Source: Oscillospiraceae bacterium
GTDB taxonomy: Bacteria > Bacillota > Clostridia > Oscillospirales > Ruminococcaceae
Reading direction: 5' to 3'
Assembly: GCA_025757985.1 (NCBI GenBank)
Contig: CP107210.1
Location: 3,008,274-3,072,273 of the forward strand
Length of the DNA stretch: 64,000 bases
Of this stretch, positions 8,727 through 17,260 are shown piece by piece. A program made the translations under genes and the position numbers. Within the stretch, counting starts at the first letter, position 1, and every line of letters starts with the position of its first letter. Under the pieces are notes generated by a model. The model searched no databases and was not told the origin of the DNA. It saw only the letters and a list, made by a program, of their open reading frames with translations.

Positions 8727-9775
8727 AAATCGTATATATAGACACCAATCTGGCAGGACACCATATTCCGTATCTACAGGGACTGGTAGGTTTGGCCGAT
8801 GAATCAGTTGCAGTGTTGCCTGAAAGAATCCCCCATTTTGCTATGCGTCAGCGCGTGTGTGCATTCCCAACAGCCCCCAAAAGAAAACTGTCTGACTTTG
8901 ACAGGTGGATACGAGCAGTGAAAACAATCGTGGATGAAGAACAGCCTGATATTGTCCACTTCTTGATGGGGGATGACTTTTACCGTTTCTTTGGTTGGAG
9001 GCTGAGTTGTTTTTCTGCCTATAAAACCATTGTAACATTGCATTGGCTGCGCAATGGCTTATTTGGAACACTTAGCACAAAGTGCATTGCAGGTGCAGTA
9101 GATACGATAGTAATACACTCCGATTACTTGAAATGTAAATTGCAGAGTAAGGGAGTCAATAATGCTGTCCATGTTGAGTATCCTAGATTTCAAACGCTGG
9201 CATTTGAGCCTAAGAAGGCAAAGGCATACTGGAATTTGAAAACAGATATACCGGTTATTGCTTGCTTGGGTAATACTCGCTATGACAAAGGAATTGATAT
9301 TCTATTGAATGCACTGAGCAAGGTAAAGGTTCCCTTCCAGTTATTGGTCGCAGGGAAGAGTGCCTATTTTGATGTAGACTTCATTCAGAAGAAGATTGCG
9401 CTCTATCGAGATAGTGTACGGTTGCATTTGGAGTATCTTAGTGATGAAGAGATGGCTTTGGCCGTTTCGGCGGCAGATTTGGTTGTATTGCCGTATCGGA
9501 AAGTCTTTGATGGTGCCAGTGGGCCAATGGTGGACGGAGTAGCACTTGGAAAAGTGATTGTTGGGCCGGATCACGGCAATCTTGGGTATACAATTAATAA
9601 GAACCATCTTGGATATACTTTTCACTCCGAAGATGAAGTCTCTCTGGCGCAGGCGATAGAGAAAGCTCTGCTAGAACCGTTTGAAAAAGACAGCGTCTAC
9701 AAGGCTTATCAGCAGGCATTAAATTTGGAACATTTCCGAAAAGGCTATGAGCGGGTCTATGAGAAACTGAGATAG
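8723..9775 (+). CDS. glycosyltransferase, GT4-like
   Basis: A 350-residue GT-B protein. The N-terminal domain starts KIVYIDTNLAGHHIPYLQGL. The C-terminal half has ACLGNTRYDKGIDILLNAL and AADLVVLPYRKVFDGASGPM, where the EX7E-type acidic residues are replaced by Asp, a variant seen in some GT4 subfamilies. GTG 8723 overlaps the polymerase stop (GTGA), so the two are translationally coupled. No membrane helix. Confidence 0.85.
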   Translation: MKIVYIDTNLAGHHIPYLQGLVGLADESVAVLPERIPHFAMRQRVCAFPTAPKRKLSDFDRWIRAVKTIVDEEQPDIVHFLMGDDFYRFFGWRLSCFSAYKTIVTLHWLRNGLFGTLSTKCIAGAVDTIVIHSDYLKCKLQSKGVNNAVHVEYPRFQTLAFEPKKAKAYWNLKTDIPVIACLGNTRYDKGIDILLNALSKVKVPFQLLVAGKSAYFDVDFIQKKIALYRDSVRLHLEYLSDEEMALAVSAADLVVLPYRKVFDGASGPMVDGVALGKVIVGPDHGNLGYTINKNHLGYTFHSEDEVSLAQAIEKALLEPFEKDSVYKAYQQALNLEHFRKGYERVYEKLR

Positions 9776-9994
9776 AAGTGAGTTGGAATCGATTTAAAAA
9801 AATGCGTTGGTGCTAGTTGGTTGTGCCATAGCGAACTAGGGTGTCAGAAAGATTGGTGTTGCCAAAAACAATGAGTGACAATGTCTTTCGCTGATTTTAT
9901 TCACTTACTTAGGATTACAGCACATCCGCCAGAAAGAAATGTTGATACATTCTCTCTGGAAATTATTTACTAGAACTAATGGAGAGGTAGCATT

Positions 9995-10819
9995 ATGGTT
10001 TCCATGCGAAGTGTATTCGCGTATTTGTGGAGTTATCCCGAGCGGGTTGTCTATTTTTTGGTTTGCTGTGTGTTGGTATTTCTTCTGGCTCTAAAAAAAA
10101 ATAAGCCGGAGTTTAAAAGTATACGGAATCTCCTTGTTATACCGTCACTGGTTCTGATTGTTATGTTTCTAAACCCGGTTTCAACTCATTTTTTGGTGCC
10201 CAATGTGATGGAGACTCGCATTCTGCGCTTCTTCTGGATTGTTCCTGCCGCATTGATTATGGCATTGGTCACGGTGGAACTTGTTACAATTCCCAAAAAC
10301 AAGGTCGGTAAGATACTGGCAGGAGGCATTGTACTAGGTGTTTTTGCAGCACAGATTAATAGATTTAGCAATCTTCGTTCTTTAAGGGAAAAAGAAACAC
10401 CAAACTGGTATAAGATACCGGCATCCGTGATAGAACTTACGGATGATATCATGGCAGATGATTCAATAGAGCAAAAAGTCGCGATACTACCTCACCCGTT
10501 AAACCTTTGGGTGCGCCAGTATCGAGCAGAGGTGCAGCTACCGTTTTCTTGGAATGACACGGATGAATACTTTCCCAAGGTGGATGAGTTATATGACTTT
10601 ATGAACGGCCTAGAGCCTTTTGATGTGACAGAATTTGGTGCTGTTCTGGAGGATACCCCTTGTAACTATGTAGTCCTTCCGGAAAGTTGGATTCAGGGAA
10701 GCGACCTGCATAGCTATGGGTTTGAAGAACTTGCTCGTGTGAATATGGGGGCACCGGAGGATGTTGGTGTCTACGATAGAGAATACATTCTCTATCATCG
10801 TAAGGAGGCGGTAAAGTGA
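9995..10819 (+). CDS. membrane protein resembling the C-terminal half of a larger envelope protein
   Basis: 274 residues: three or four helices in the first 130 residues (VVYFLVCCVLVFLLAL, LVIPSLVLIVMFLNPV, IVPAALIMALVTVEL), then an extracytoplasmic domain without signal motifs. This reads like the back half of a larger polytopic protein whose front half resembles the next gene. Homology to DUF6077-type proteins is possible but unproven here. RBS GGAGAGG precedes ATG 9995. The 219-bp gap before it (9776-9994) shows nothing recognisable. Confidence 0.55.
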   Translation: MVSMRSVFAYLWSYPERVVYFLVCCVLVFLLALKKNKPEFKSIRNLLVIPSLVLIVMFLNPVSTHFLVPNVMETRILRFFWIVPAALIMALVTVELVTIPKNKVGKILAGGIVLGVFAAQINRFSNLRSLREKETPNWYKIPASVIELTDDIMADDSIEQKVAILPHPLNLWVRQYRAEVQLPFSWNDTDEYFPKVDELYDFMNGLEPFDVTEFGAVLEDTPCNYVVLPESWIQGSDLHSYGFEELARVNMGAPEDVGVYDREYILYHRKEAVK

Positions 10820-11865
10820 CGGTTCTGCGCTGCGGGATAGTTCTTTTCATTGTACTTGTCCTGTCCCCTTTGGGGATAGGACAACTTATTACATCTGGCC
10901 GAGCAAGAGCTGTAACATGGGCAGCAGGGTTTGGATTGAGTACGGCGGTTTTTGAAATATTGTGCCTTGTTTTCCATGGGATGCTGTGGAGTTTGCGTCT
11001 TATGGTTGCAATTTGGTGTATAATATGCGCAGTGTTGATGCTTCTGGGCTTTATAAAGGTGACGAAAGCAGGACAGTTGCGTAAGCCAGAGTTGGTTCTA
11101 AGAGCAAGGGGTTGTACAGAATGGCTTCTACTTGCTATGGTAGTGTTGATTACGATGCTACTGACAGGGTGCACTGTTTTCGGTACGATTTATATAAACT
11201 GGGATGATCAAACCTACTGTGCTACAGCGGTAAGCTCCCTATTAACAGATACTGTAAACAGGGGAAGCATAGAAGCTGGAAAGCTGGTGCCAGCTTTTAT
11301 TTATGATAAGCAGTATTCACTCCCCAACTGGCCGATCTACAACGCGATGTTGGCACTGTTGATGGGCGTGCATCCAGCTATTGTCTATAGGACGATTCTG
11401 CCTTTATTTGAGATTCCATTGGCAATGCTAGTTTTGGGGCTGTTTGCAAGGTGCTTTTGGAAAGATAATCGCGAAAAAATATTACTTACAGTTTTATTCG
11501 CTCAAATGCTGATCCTGATGACTGCAGAAAACATGCCCGGCACCAGCGCAGAGTGGTGGCTTGTGGTGAATTGCTGGACGGGAAAATCGTTGGCAGGAAG
11601 TATTGTGATTCCGTTAGTGCTTTTGCTTCTTGTGCAGTTGGAAGAACCCGCCGATGCCATACTAAGGCAGGATATTTTTGCAGCACTTATTGCGGTTTGC
11701 TGGGGAAGCTGTTTGATTTCTGGAACCTTGTTTATAATGATTCCAGTAGAGGTGGGAATTTGGGGTAGCTTATATGTTTTGCGGACAAAGCAATGGCAGG
11801 AACTGCCACTGCTTATAGTGGCGGCAGTTCCTGCGGGTTGTTGTATGTTGTATCAGTTTTTATGA
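10816..11865 (+). CDS. polytopic membrane protein, probably truncated by a frameshift
   Basis: 349 residues with about nine helices and the extracytoplasmic loop INWDDQTYCATAVSSLL, typical of large clostridial envelope proteins of unknown function. GTG 10816 overlaps the previous stop. The frame ends in the T5 run at about 11857-11861. Removing one T keeps the frame open for about 24 more codons (YDTVRNYEEYMQTIAWF...) to 11940, so the end looks like a slippage truncation. With its left neighbour it makes up two halves in reversed order. Confidence 0.6.
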   Translation: MTVLRCGIVLFIVLVLSPLGIGQLITSGRARAVTWAAGFGLSTAVFEILCLVFHGMLWSLRLMVAIWCIICAVLMLLGFIKVTKAGQLRKPELVLRARGCTEWLLLAMVVLITMLLTGCTVFGTIYINWDDQTYCATAVSSLLTDTVNRGSIEAGKLVPAFIYDKQYSLPNWPIYNAMLALLMGVHPAIVYRTILPLFEIPLAMLVLGLFARCFWKDNREKILLTVLFAQMLILMTAENMPGTSAEWWLVVNCWTGKSLAGSIVIPLVLLLLVQLEEPADAILRQDIFAALIAVCWGSCLISGTLFIMIPVEVGIWGSLYVLRTKQWQELPLLIVAAVPAGCCMLYQFL

Positions 11866-12009
11866 CACTGTGAGAAATTACGAAGAGTATATGCAAACGA
11901 TTGCGTGGTTCAAACAATCCCACGCTTACTGAATGATGTTGGCTATGCACATTTGTTACTATGATCAGATGTGTGTCTACGAATGTTGCAAAAAAAATCC
12001 ATGATAGTT

Positions 12010-12037
12010 GCCGGAGCTAATTAGCTCCGGCTTTTTT
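12010..12037 (+). terminator. intrinsic terminator of the polysaccharide operon
   Basis: A perfect 10-bp stem, GCCGGAGCTA/TAGCTCCGGC (12010-12031), is followed by six T. It closes the rightward cluster just before the convergent operon. Confidence 0.85.
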
Positions 12038-12050
12038 CATCTGAGGGTCC

Positions 12051-13355
12051 TTAAATCATAATGCAATCTATGTTTGAATAAAAATCGCCTATTACTTTGC
12101 ATATTCTATTTGATACATTGCTGTCAACATATGCCAAGTTGCGCCCGCTTTCTATTGCTCTAGCAAATGCAACAAGTTCATAACGAATACCTTCACCATC
12201 CAGTTGATAGAAATATCTCTTGTTCAGTGAAGCGTCTTCATAACGAATCTCAAAATAGTCTGTTTTCCACCATGGGGCGGGGACATAAATATATCCTTTT
12301 GTTCCCGAAATAATTAGTGCACCTTCTGATTTGACGCCTTTTGCAACTGTTGCAGACGCAACTGCGTGATCATAAAGGAAGGTGATTTTTGTAAACTGGT
12401 CATGACCTTCATCGTCAATATGGGAAACAATATTCTTGGATTTGTAGTCATTCCCCAAGAGGTTGAATATCGGAAGCATTGCCGTGGGGCCCCAATCGCA
12501 AATGCTATCCCACGCATCCTCTGCAATCGATCGTAGACTAGTACAGGTAGCGTCAACAGAATAGATTTCACCGATTTTTCCTTCTTTTGCCAGCAAGAGC
12601 AATCGTGAATATGCGGTGGCGTAAGCAGTTTTGAGCGCATCCATCAAAACACAGCACATTTTTTCCGCTAATAGAAAGAGTTCTTGGCTTTGTTGCTCGG
12701 TTAATGCAACAGGCGGTTCGCATAAGACATGTTTTCCACATTCTAGTGCTTTCTTAATCTGATCATAGTGGTGTTCAGGTGTGGAAACAATATAGACTGC
12801 ATCTACTTTTTCGAGTAGTGTGTCATAACTGGCAGTTATAAATGGAATCTCTTCGAAATACTTGGGGTCACTTGAACAAACACCAGTAATCTCCAATCCA
12901 TTTACAAACTGAGACTCCTGAATATACTTTTTTGCAATATGAGAGTCTCCAATTATTCCCAACCGGACTTTGCGTTCTTCCGAGCGGATTTCGGAACTAG
13001 AAACACCTTCTGTACGTTCCAAGTATACTACTTTGCAGTATTCTTTCAAGTAATCAAATTTTCCGGCCCAATCCGAGCCAACGGTAAAAATGTCTACGCC
13101 ATATCTGCGAATATCATCAATTTTTTGTCCCTCGTATTCTTCGACGATGATTTTATCCGCAAGACCAGTAGCACGTACTGCCTCAATGCGCTCCATTAAG
13201 GACTGCTGTACATTGATTTTGCCTCTTGTCTTATCGAAATCATCGGCTGTTACACCGACAATTAAATAATCACCGAGTTCTTTTGCTCTTTTAAGCAATC
13301 GAATATGTCCATAATGGAGCAAGTCAAATGTTCCATATGTTATAACTTTAGTCAT
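12051..13355 (-). CDS. TagD-type cytidylyltransferase fused to a Gfo/Idh/MocA domain
   Basis: A 434-residue two-domain protein. Residues 1-125 are a cytidylyltransferase: GTFDLLHYGH with the HxGH signature (H14, H17) and RTEGVSS at 114-120, as in glycerol-3-phosphate or ethanolamine-phosphate cytidylyltransferases. From residue 130 a Rossmann fold begins (LGIIGDSH) and continues as a Gfo/Idh/MocA oxidoreductase. The EKP motif that carries the family lysine reads EPP (213-215), so redox catalysis is probably changed or lost. It follows the aminotransferase by 20 nt on the same strand. A role in making a CDP-activated alcohol or amino-alcohol for the glycan is inference. Confidence 0.88.
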   Translation of the reverse strand: MTKVITYGTFDLLHYGHIRLLKRAKELGDYLIVGVTADDFDKTRGKINVQQSLMERIEAVRATGLADKIIVEEYEGQKIDDIRRYGVDIFTVGSDWAGKFDYLKEYCKVVYLERTEGVSSSEIRSEERKVRLGIIGDSHIAKKYIQESQFVNGLEITGVCSSDPKYFEEIPFITASYDTLLEKVDAVYIVSTPEHHYDQIKKALECGKHVLCEPPVALTEQQSQELFLLAEKMCCVLMDALKTAYATAYSRLLLLAKEGKIGEIYSVDATCTSLRSIAEDAWDSICDWGPTAMLPIFNLLGNDYKSKNIVSHIDDEGHDQFTKITFLYDHAVASATVAKGVKSEGALIISGTKGYIYVPAPWWKTDYFEIRYEDASLNKRYFYQLDGEGIRYELVAFARAIESGRNLAYVDSNVSNRICKVIGDFYSNIDCIMI

Positions 13356-13375
13356 ATAGCACTCATTTAGCTTTC

Positions 13376-14434
13376 TTATTTGTCTATTTTTAACAATGAA
13401 TCCATAAATCGTTCCATATACTGTTTTTCACCGATAGAAACTCTCAAACAATTTCCAAACTCACCAACATTAGGATATTCTTTAATGAGTATTTTCATTT
13501 CATTTTTCATTCGATCAACTATGCGTCCTGCATTGGTCTTTGGTTCGATGAACAAGAAATTCCCGGCTTCTCCTTTGTGTCGATATCCATTTGCATCCAA
13601 ACTGTTCAATAAATAAGTTCTTCCTTCGTTAAATTTGGCTATCAAGCCGTCAACCATCCCGGGTGTTGTGATGATTTTCTCTGCAAATAGCAGGGCGAAA
13701 GCGTTTGTATTATGTGGCGTGCAAAATTTTTGAACAAATTTGATGTCTTCTGGATTCCCTACTACATATCCTAAGCGGCAACCAGCCATTGAAAAGAGCT
13801 TAGAAAATGTTCTAGTGACGAGGACTCTTCTATTACCCAGAGCATACTTTATGAACGTCTTAGGGTAGAAATAATGATATGCTTCATCAATCAGAAGCGT
13901 GATTTCTTTCTCTTGGCAGGTCTTGAATAACCTTTCGAATTCTTCGTCAGTATAAACATTTCCCATAGGATTGTTGGGATTCAGAAGAATAAGCATCTGC
14001 GTATCATCGGTTAGCTCTCGCTCGATGTTATCAATACTAATAGTTAAATCGTCATTGTACGGAACTTTCACAAAATTCCTGCCATACATTTCTGAGTATA
14101 TCTGGAACATGAAATATGAGGGTACAACGCCTACAATTCTGCCATTAGGAGCTGTAAATGCTTGTATCACATAACGAATAGCTTCTGCTGAACCGTTTGT
14201 AATACAAATATTAGAGATATCTGTTCCAATATAATCTGCCAACACCTGCGTGAAGTGCAGTGTTTCTGGGTACTGTGCTATCATCTGTGGAGTGACTTCG
14301 GTTAAAACCGTTTCAACAAACTCTTGGGGCAACCCGCCTGGATTTTCATTTAAATCCAAGCGAAGATATCCTTTTCTTTCGTTTTGGTCAAAGATTCTAA
14401 CTAAGTTTTCTATATTGTGATTTAGGTAGTACAT
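13376..14434 (-). CDS. HisC/CobD-like PLP aminotransferase
   Basis: A 352-residue fold-type I aminotransferase: LDLNENPGG at the start, LNPNNPMG, IDEAYHYF, and the PLP lysine in TRTFSKLFSMAGCRLGYVVG. These are features of histidinol-phosphate aminotransferases and threonine-phosphate decarboxylases. ATG 14434 is preferred, with GGAGGAA close upstream; the TTG five codons earlier lies within the RBS. As no his or cob genes are near and it precedes the cytidylyltransferase fusion, it probably serves the glycan pathway and not histidine synthesis (inference). Confidence 0.85.
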   Translation of the reverse strand: MYYLNHNIENLVRIFDQNERKGYLRLDLNENPGGLPQEFVETVLTEVTPQMIAQYPETLHFTQVLADYIGTDISNICITNGSAEAIRYVIQAFTAPNGRIVGVVPSYFMFQIYSEMYGRNFVKVPYNDDLTISIDNIERELTDDTQMLILLNPNNPMGNVYTDEEFERLFKTCQEKEITLLIDEAYHYFYPKTFIKYALGNRRVLVTRTFSKLFSMAGCRLGYVVGNPEDIKFVQKFCTPHNTNAFALLFAEKIITTPGMVDGLIAKFNEGRTYLLNSLDANGYRHKGEAGNFLFIEPKTNAGRIVDRMKNEMKILIKEYPNVGEFGNCLRVSIGEKQYMERFMDSLLKIDK

Positions 14435-14996
14435 TTTGCGTTCCTCCAATTCAAGCGCGGTTGCTTTGTTGTTGGTGTGTTACAGAACCAAGAAAGAGAT
14501 GATCTTCCCTTTCGCCAAAAGCGCAAAAAATAAAATTGCGTTTAGGTTTAATATATACATAACTTTTACACCATCTGCGCGATTTAATAACATTTGCTTT
14601 AAAACTTGGATTTCAGACTTCAATCTCGTTGCGCGAGGTGCTTGGTATAATCTCAAGCGCCGACACAGAAAATGAAGTGTACTGACTACCAGAATGAAAG
14701 TCAATGCATTATTAAATTCTACTGTAATAGGGGGGCATGCTGTAGCGGTACTTGTGCCCAAAAGGCGAGAGTTGTGCAGTAATGTAAAATCATTTATGAG
14801 GACATATACAAAATTCCTATTATTCCTATGATACCATGAATCTTGTGCTCTTACAAGAAAAACTCATTCAGAAAAGCTCGGACCTAGAGTTTTATAATCG
14901 TGAAAAAGGCCGGAAGGCCTTGAACCTGACCGAAAAGTACAAAAATAAGAGTGCTGGCAATGAAGAAAACAAGCCCAGCGGAAAGAGAGCAAGAAA

Positions 14997-15147
14997 ATGT
15001 TGTATCAGGTTATTGGCGTTGAGCGCAAAACTGGCGATTTCACCCCGCGTGATGGTTCCAACCGTCAGATTCACTATGACAACCTCGTGTTGCACAGTGT
15101 GACCCTCAAGCGTCTGGTTGGCTGTGCCGGACAGAAAGCGGAACAGT
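14997..15147 (+). pseudogene. fragment resembling a plasmid/ICE ssDNA-binding-type protein
   Basis: The frame starts MLYQVIGVERKTGDFTPRDG and continues IHYDNLVLHSV. That recalls the N-terminal beta strands of small single-stranded-DNA-binding or helix-destabilising proteins on Gram-positive conjugative elements. A purine-rich RBS (GAAAGAGAG) precedes it. The resemblance is lost after about 45 residues, where the sequence runs into the opposite-strand fragment. Confidence 0.35.
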
Positions 15148-15158
15148 GCTCCATCAAT

Positions 15159-15485
15159 CTGATTACAACTTTGGGAGAATTGTTATGCTTGTTGTCCTCT
15201 TCTTCATTATGGGAATTTGTGAGGGCTATCTCCTCGTTCTGTTTGAGAATCATGTTAAAACACAACGCCGTGATATAAGCGTTTCCACCCGTGATGAGAT
15301 TAGCGATAAAACGAATTGTAGTTGAATCCGTGTATTGGCATATAAGTAATGCTGTTAGTGTCAACGCAAAACTTCCGTAAAACCAATTTGATGGTTTGCC
15401 CTCGAATAGTTCTTTTCCATACAGTGTATTGAACCATTTAGGGATTACCAGTCCAATGGTGTTTGCCACTAAGTTTAGCAAGATA
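15159..15485 (-). pseudogene. membrane-protein fragment lacking both ends
   Basis: About 105 codons in one minus frame encode a plausible but unassigned membrane protein (NLVANTIGLVIPKWFNTLYG, SFALTLTALLICQYTDS, ITALCFNMIL). There is no start codon of its own. At about 15486 it abuts a truncated nitroreductase, so the joint looks like a deletion endpoint. Confidence 0.4.
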
Positions 15486-15590
15486 CTATTTAGCGGCGTC
15501 CAGTATCTGATGTAGCTTTTCGCTTTCAACAGGCGAATCTGTAAATTCCCGTGTGCTGCGGCGGGTGAAAATTGCATTGACAGCATCCAT
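15486..15590 (-). pseudogene. nitroreductase, truncated after 34 codons
   Basis: ATG 15590 has GGAGG upstream and starts MDAVNAIFTRRSTREF, the FMN-contacting N-terminus of nitroreductases. The frame stops after ILDAAK, where the family normally continues into the flavin-binding helix. The following sequence is unrelated. It sits 4 nt behind the MarR gene, the usual partner order for a drug- or redox-responsive nitroreductase. Confidence 0.8.
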
Positions 15591-15594
15591 GTTC

Positions 15595-16041
15595 TTATTC
15601 CTCCGAATCGTAAAATTGGTATTCTTCCTCGTTGATGGGAATGTCCCATGTATGCAGCAGGCTGTCCAAAAGTCCCGCGAGCTGCTGCTTTTTCCGCTGC
15701 GGCATCGCAGCGAACAGCTCATCCGCATAAGCCTGCCGGTTTTGCATCGCCTCTATCGCGGCCTTTTTGCCCAGCTCGGTCAGCTCCACATCCACATTCC
15801 GCTTGTCCTGCTCGTTTTTGCAGCGGGAAATCAGCCCGGACTTCTCCATGCCGTCCAGCTGCTCACTGAGGGTTGCGGAGCGGCGTCCGGTCAGCTCGAT
15901 CAATTCCCGCTGGGTCAATGCGCCATATCGGTTCAAAAGAACCAACAGCCGCCCCTGCCCACGGAACTTTTCCTGTGTCTGCATGAGGTGAGAGATCTGG
16001 TGCATCATCCCCAGCAGGCGCAAATTCAGTTCGTTGTCCAT
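15595..16041 (-). CDS. MarR-family transcriptional regulator
   Basis: A 148-residue winged-helix protein: GRLLVLLNRYGALTQRELIE is the recognition region, followed by SATLSEQLDGMEKSGLISR and the wing with DKRNVDVELTELG, all classic MarR. ATG 16041 has AGGTGAT upstream and is preferred over a start seven codons earlier. Its promoter is at 16109-16081. It probably controlled itself and the nitroreductase that follows; since that gene is cut off, the regulator may now act only on itself. Confidence 0.93.
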   Translation of the reverse strand: MDNELNLRLLGMMHQISHLMQTQEKFRGQGRLLVLLNRYGALTQRELIELTGRRSATLSEQLDGMEKSGLISRCKNEQDKRNVDVELTELGKKAAIEAMQNRQAYADELFAAMPQRKKQQLAGLLDSLLHTWDIPINEEEYQFYDSEE

Positions 16042-16080
16042 GAGATCACCTCGAAAAATCATTAGGAAACTTGTGATTGG

Positions 16081-16109
16081 ATTATAGCACCACGATTTTC
16101 ACTTTACAA
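16081..16109 (-). promoter_or_regulatory. promoter of the marR gene
   Basis: On the minus strand: TTGTAA (16109-16104), 17 nt, TATAAT (16086-16081). The mRNA would start about 30 nt before the ATG. Confidence 0.7.
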
Positions 16110-16150
16110 GGGTCCTAAAGAAAAAGTTGGGAAAAATCTCAAAAAATCGT

Positions 16151-16179
16151 TTGAAATCGAGTTTCAAATTTGATAAAAT
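16151..16179 (+). promoter_or_regulatory. promoter overlapped by a perfect palindrome
   Basis: TTGAAA (16151-16156), 17 nt, TAAAAT (16174-16179). The inverted repeat TTTGAAA-tcgag-TTTCAAA (16150-16168) covers the -35 box and most of the spacer, as an operator would. It faces the recombinase remnant. Confidence 0.6.
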
Positions 16180-16325
16180 AAAGCCATACAAAGGTATCAT
16201 GAGAGTGCATCCGGTGCGGTGGGCGTTGGCGGCAGACTGGCGCGCACAGGCTGTTTGTTCACTGATCATCTCTCTGAAAAAGAGCATCCGTTCTGACCGG
16301 GCGGAGGCTGAGGAAGGTGAAATCA

Positions 16326-16442
16326 ATGAAGCGCGTAAAGGCAGCATGCATCTTGCAGACACTGGTCTTTTCACAGAAGGACGATTGCGGTCTGACCCAT
16401 GAGCAGCAGCTCAAAGTCAACCACGACGAAGTGAGCCGTTAA
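16326..16442 (+). CDS. small basic ORF preceding the recombinase (mobile-element type)
   Basis: 38 codons, MKRVKAACILQTLVFSQKDD..., preceded by GAAGGTGAAATCA. From memory, very similar short proteins starting MKRVKAAC precede serine recombinases in clostridial mobile elements, where they are longer (about 80 residues). This one would then be truncated. Function unknown. Confidence 0.5.
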   Translation: MKRVKAACILQTLVFSQKDDCGLTHEQQLKVNHDEVSR

Positions 16443-16480
16443 ACAATGCGGTATACTGAAAGCGCAAGGAGGGATAATCA

Positions 16481-17101
16481 GTGAGTTATTCGGATGAAAC
16501 ACTCAGGCGTCCGCGCAAGGTGGCCTTCTACGGGCGCGTTTCCACGGAGCTGGAAGCACAGACGGCAGCGCTTAAAAGTCAGATGGAATGGTATCATAAG
16601 CTGGCAGCGCAGTACCCGAACTGGTTAGTTGTGAATCAGTATGCGGACGATGGCGTGACCGGAACCGTGAAGGAAGTGCGCCGGGCTTTCATGAAGATGC
16701 TGTACGATGCCAAAGAGGGCAAGTTTGATCTGATCGTGACGCGGGAGGTCTCGCGGTTTGCCCGCAATACCGTAGATACGGTGGAAACGGTGCGAGAGCT
16801 GCGGCAGTGCGGCGTCGAAGTGTATTTCGTCATGGAAGATATCTGGACGATGGAAAGTGACGGAGAACTTCGTCTATCGATCCTGGCTTGCTTGGCACAG
16901 GAAGAGAGTCGGAAAATCAGCGAACGATCCAGAGCGGGGCAGCAGGTAAAAAGAGAACGAGGTGAACCGTCAGCACACAATGCGTTGTTTGGCTATGTTT
17001 ACGATAGGCAGCATCTTGAAGGATGTGGCCGAGCTGGAGAGCGCAAAACAAGAAGGCCTTGTAGTAGAACGAGCCTACAAAGCCTTGCGCAGAAGCTATG
17101 A
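16481..17101 (+). pseudogene. serine recombinase (resolvase/integrase), C-terminally truncated
   Basis: 206 codons. The first 165 or so form the resolvase catalytic domain: VAFYGRVSTE with the nucleophile Ser21, then LIVTREVSRFARN and LRLSILACLAQEESRKISER. After NALFGYVYD the frame leaves the family: the recombinase domain and zinc/coiled-coil region of a large serine recombinase (450-550 residues) are missing, and the tail is arginine-rich nonsense. GTG 16481 has AGGAGGG upstream. It is a relic of an integrated element. Confidence 0.85.
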
Positions 17102-17123
17102 CACAAAAATTGATCAGGAATAG
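16995..17123 (+). other. small overlapping ORF, possibly the end of another element protein
   Basis: A 42-codon frame overlaps the recombinase tail in another phase (MFTIGSILKDVAELESAKQE..., ending TKIDQE). Its charged, helical composition looks like real protein, unlike the recombinase frame over the same bases. This suggests that two genes were fused by deletion here. No family was recognised. Confidence 0.4.
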
Positions 17124-17260
17124 GCACTGCCGTCGAGACTTCGGGTGCAACGGCAGGTATTGGGCAGGGGGGATATGTTCACCCGGAGAGGCCCCTTCCC
17201 GGATGAAAAGGCAGCGGGAAATTTTTGGGCGCATTTGTCCCCGAAACTTTTGCCATGCTC

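Larger units (their letters stand above)
14435..15485. other. gene-poor region holding only decayed fragments
   Basis: About 1 kb of AT-rich DNA at the end of the polysaccharide cluster. No intact gene was recognised. A 93-codon minus frame (14480-14761) has one hydrophobic stretch but no family resemblance. The right part contains two fragments listed separately. Confidence 0.6.

Noticed and set aside
14480..14761. 93-codon minus frame with a hydrophobic stretch
   Set aside because: No RBS, no family resemblance, and AT-rich composition makes such frames common by chance.
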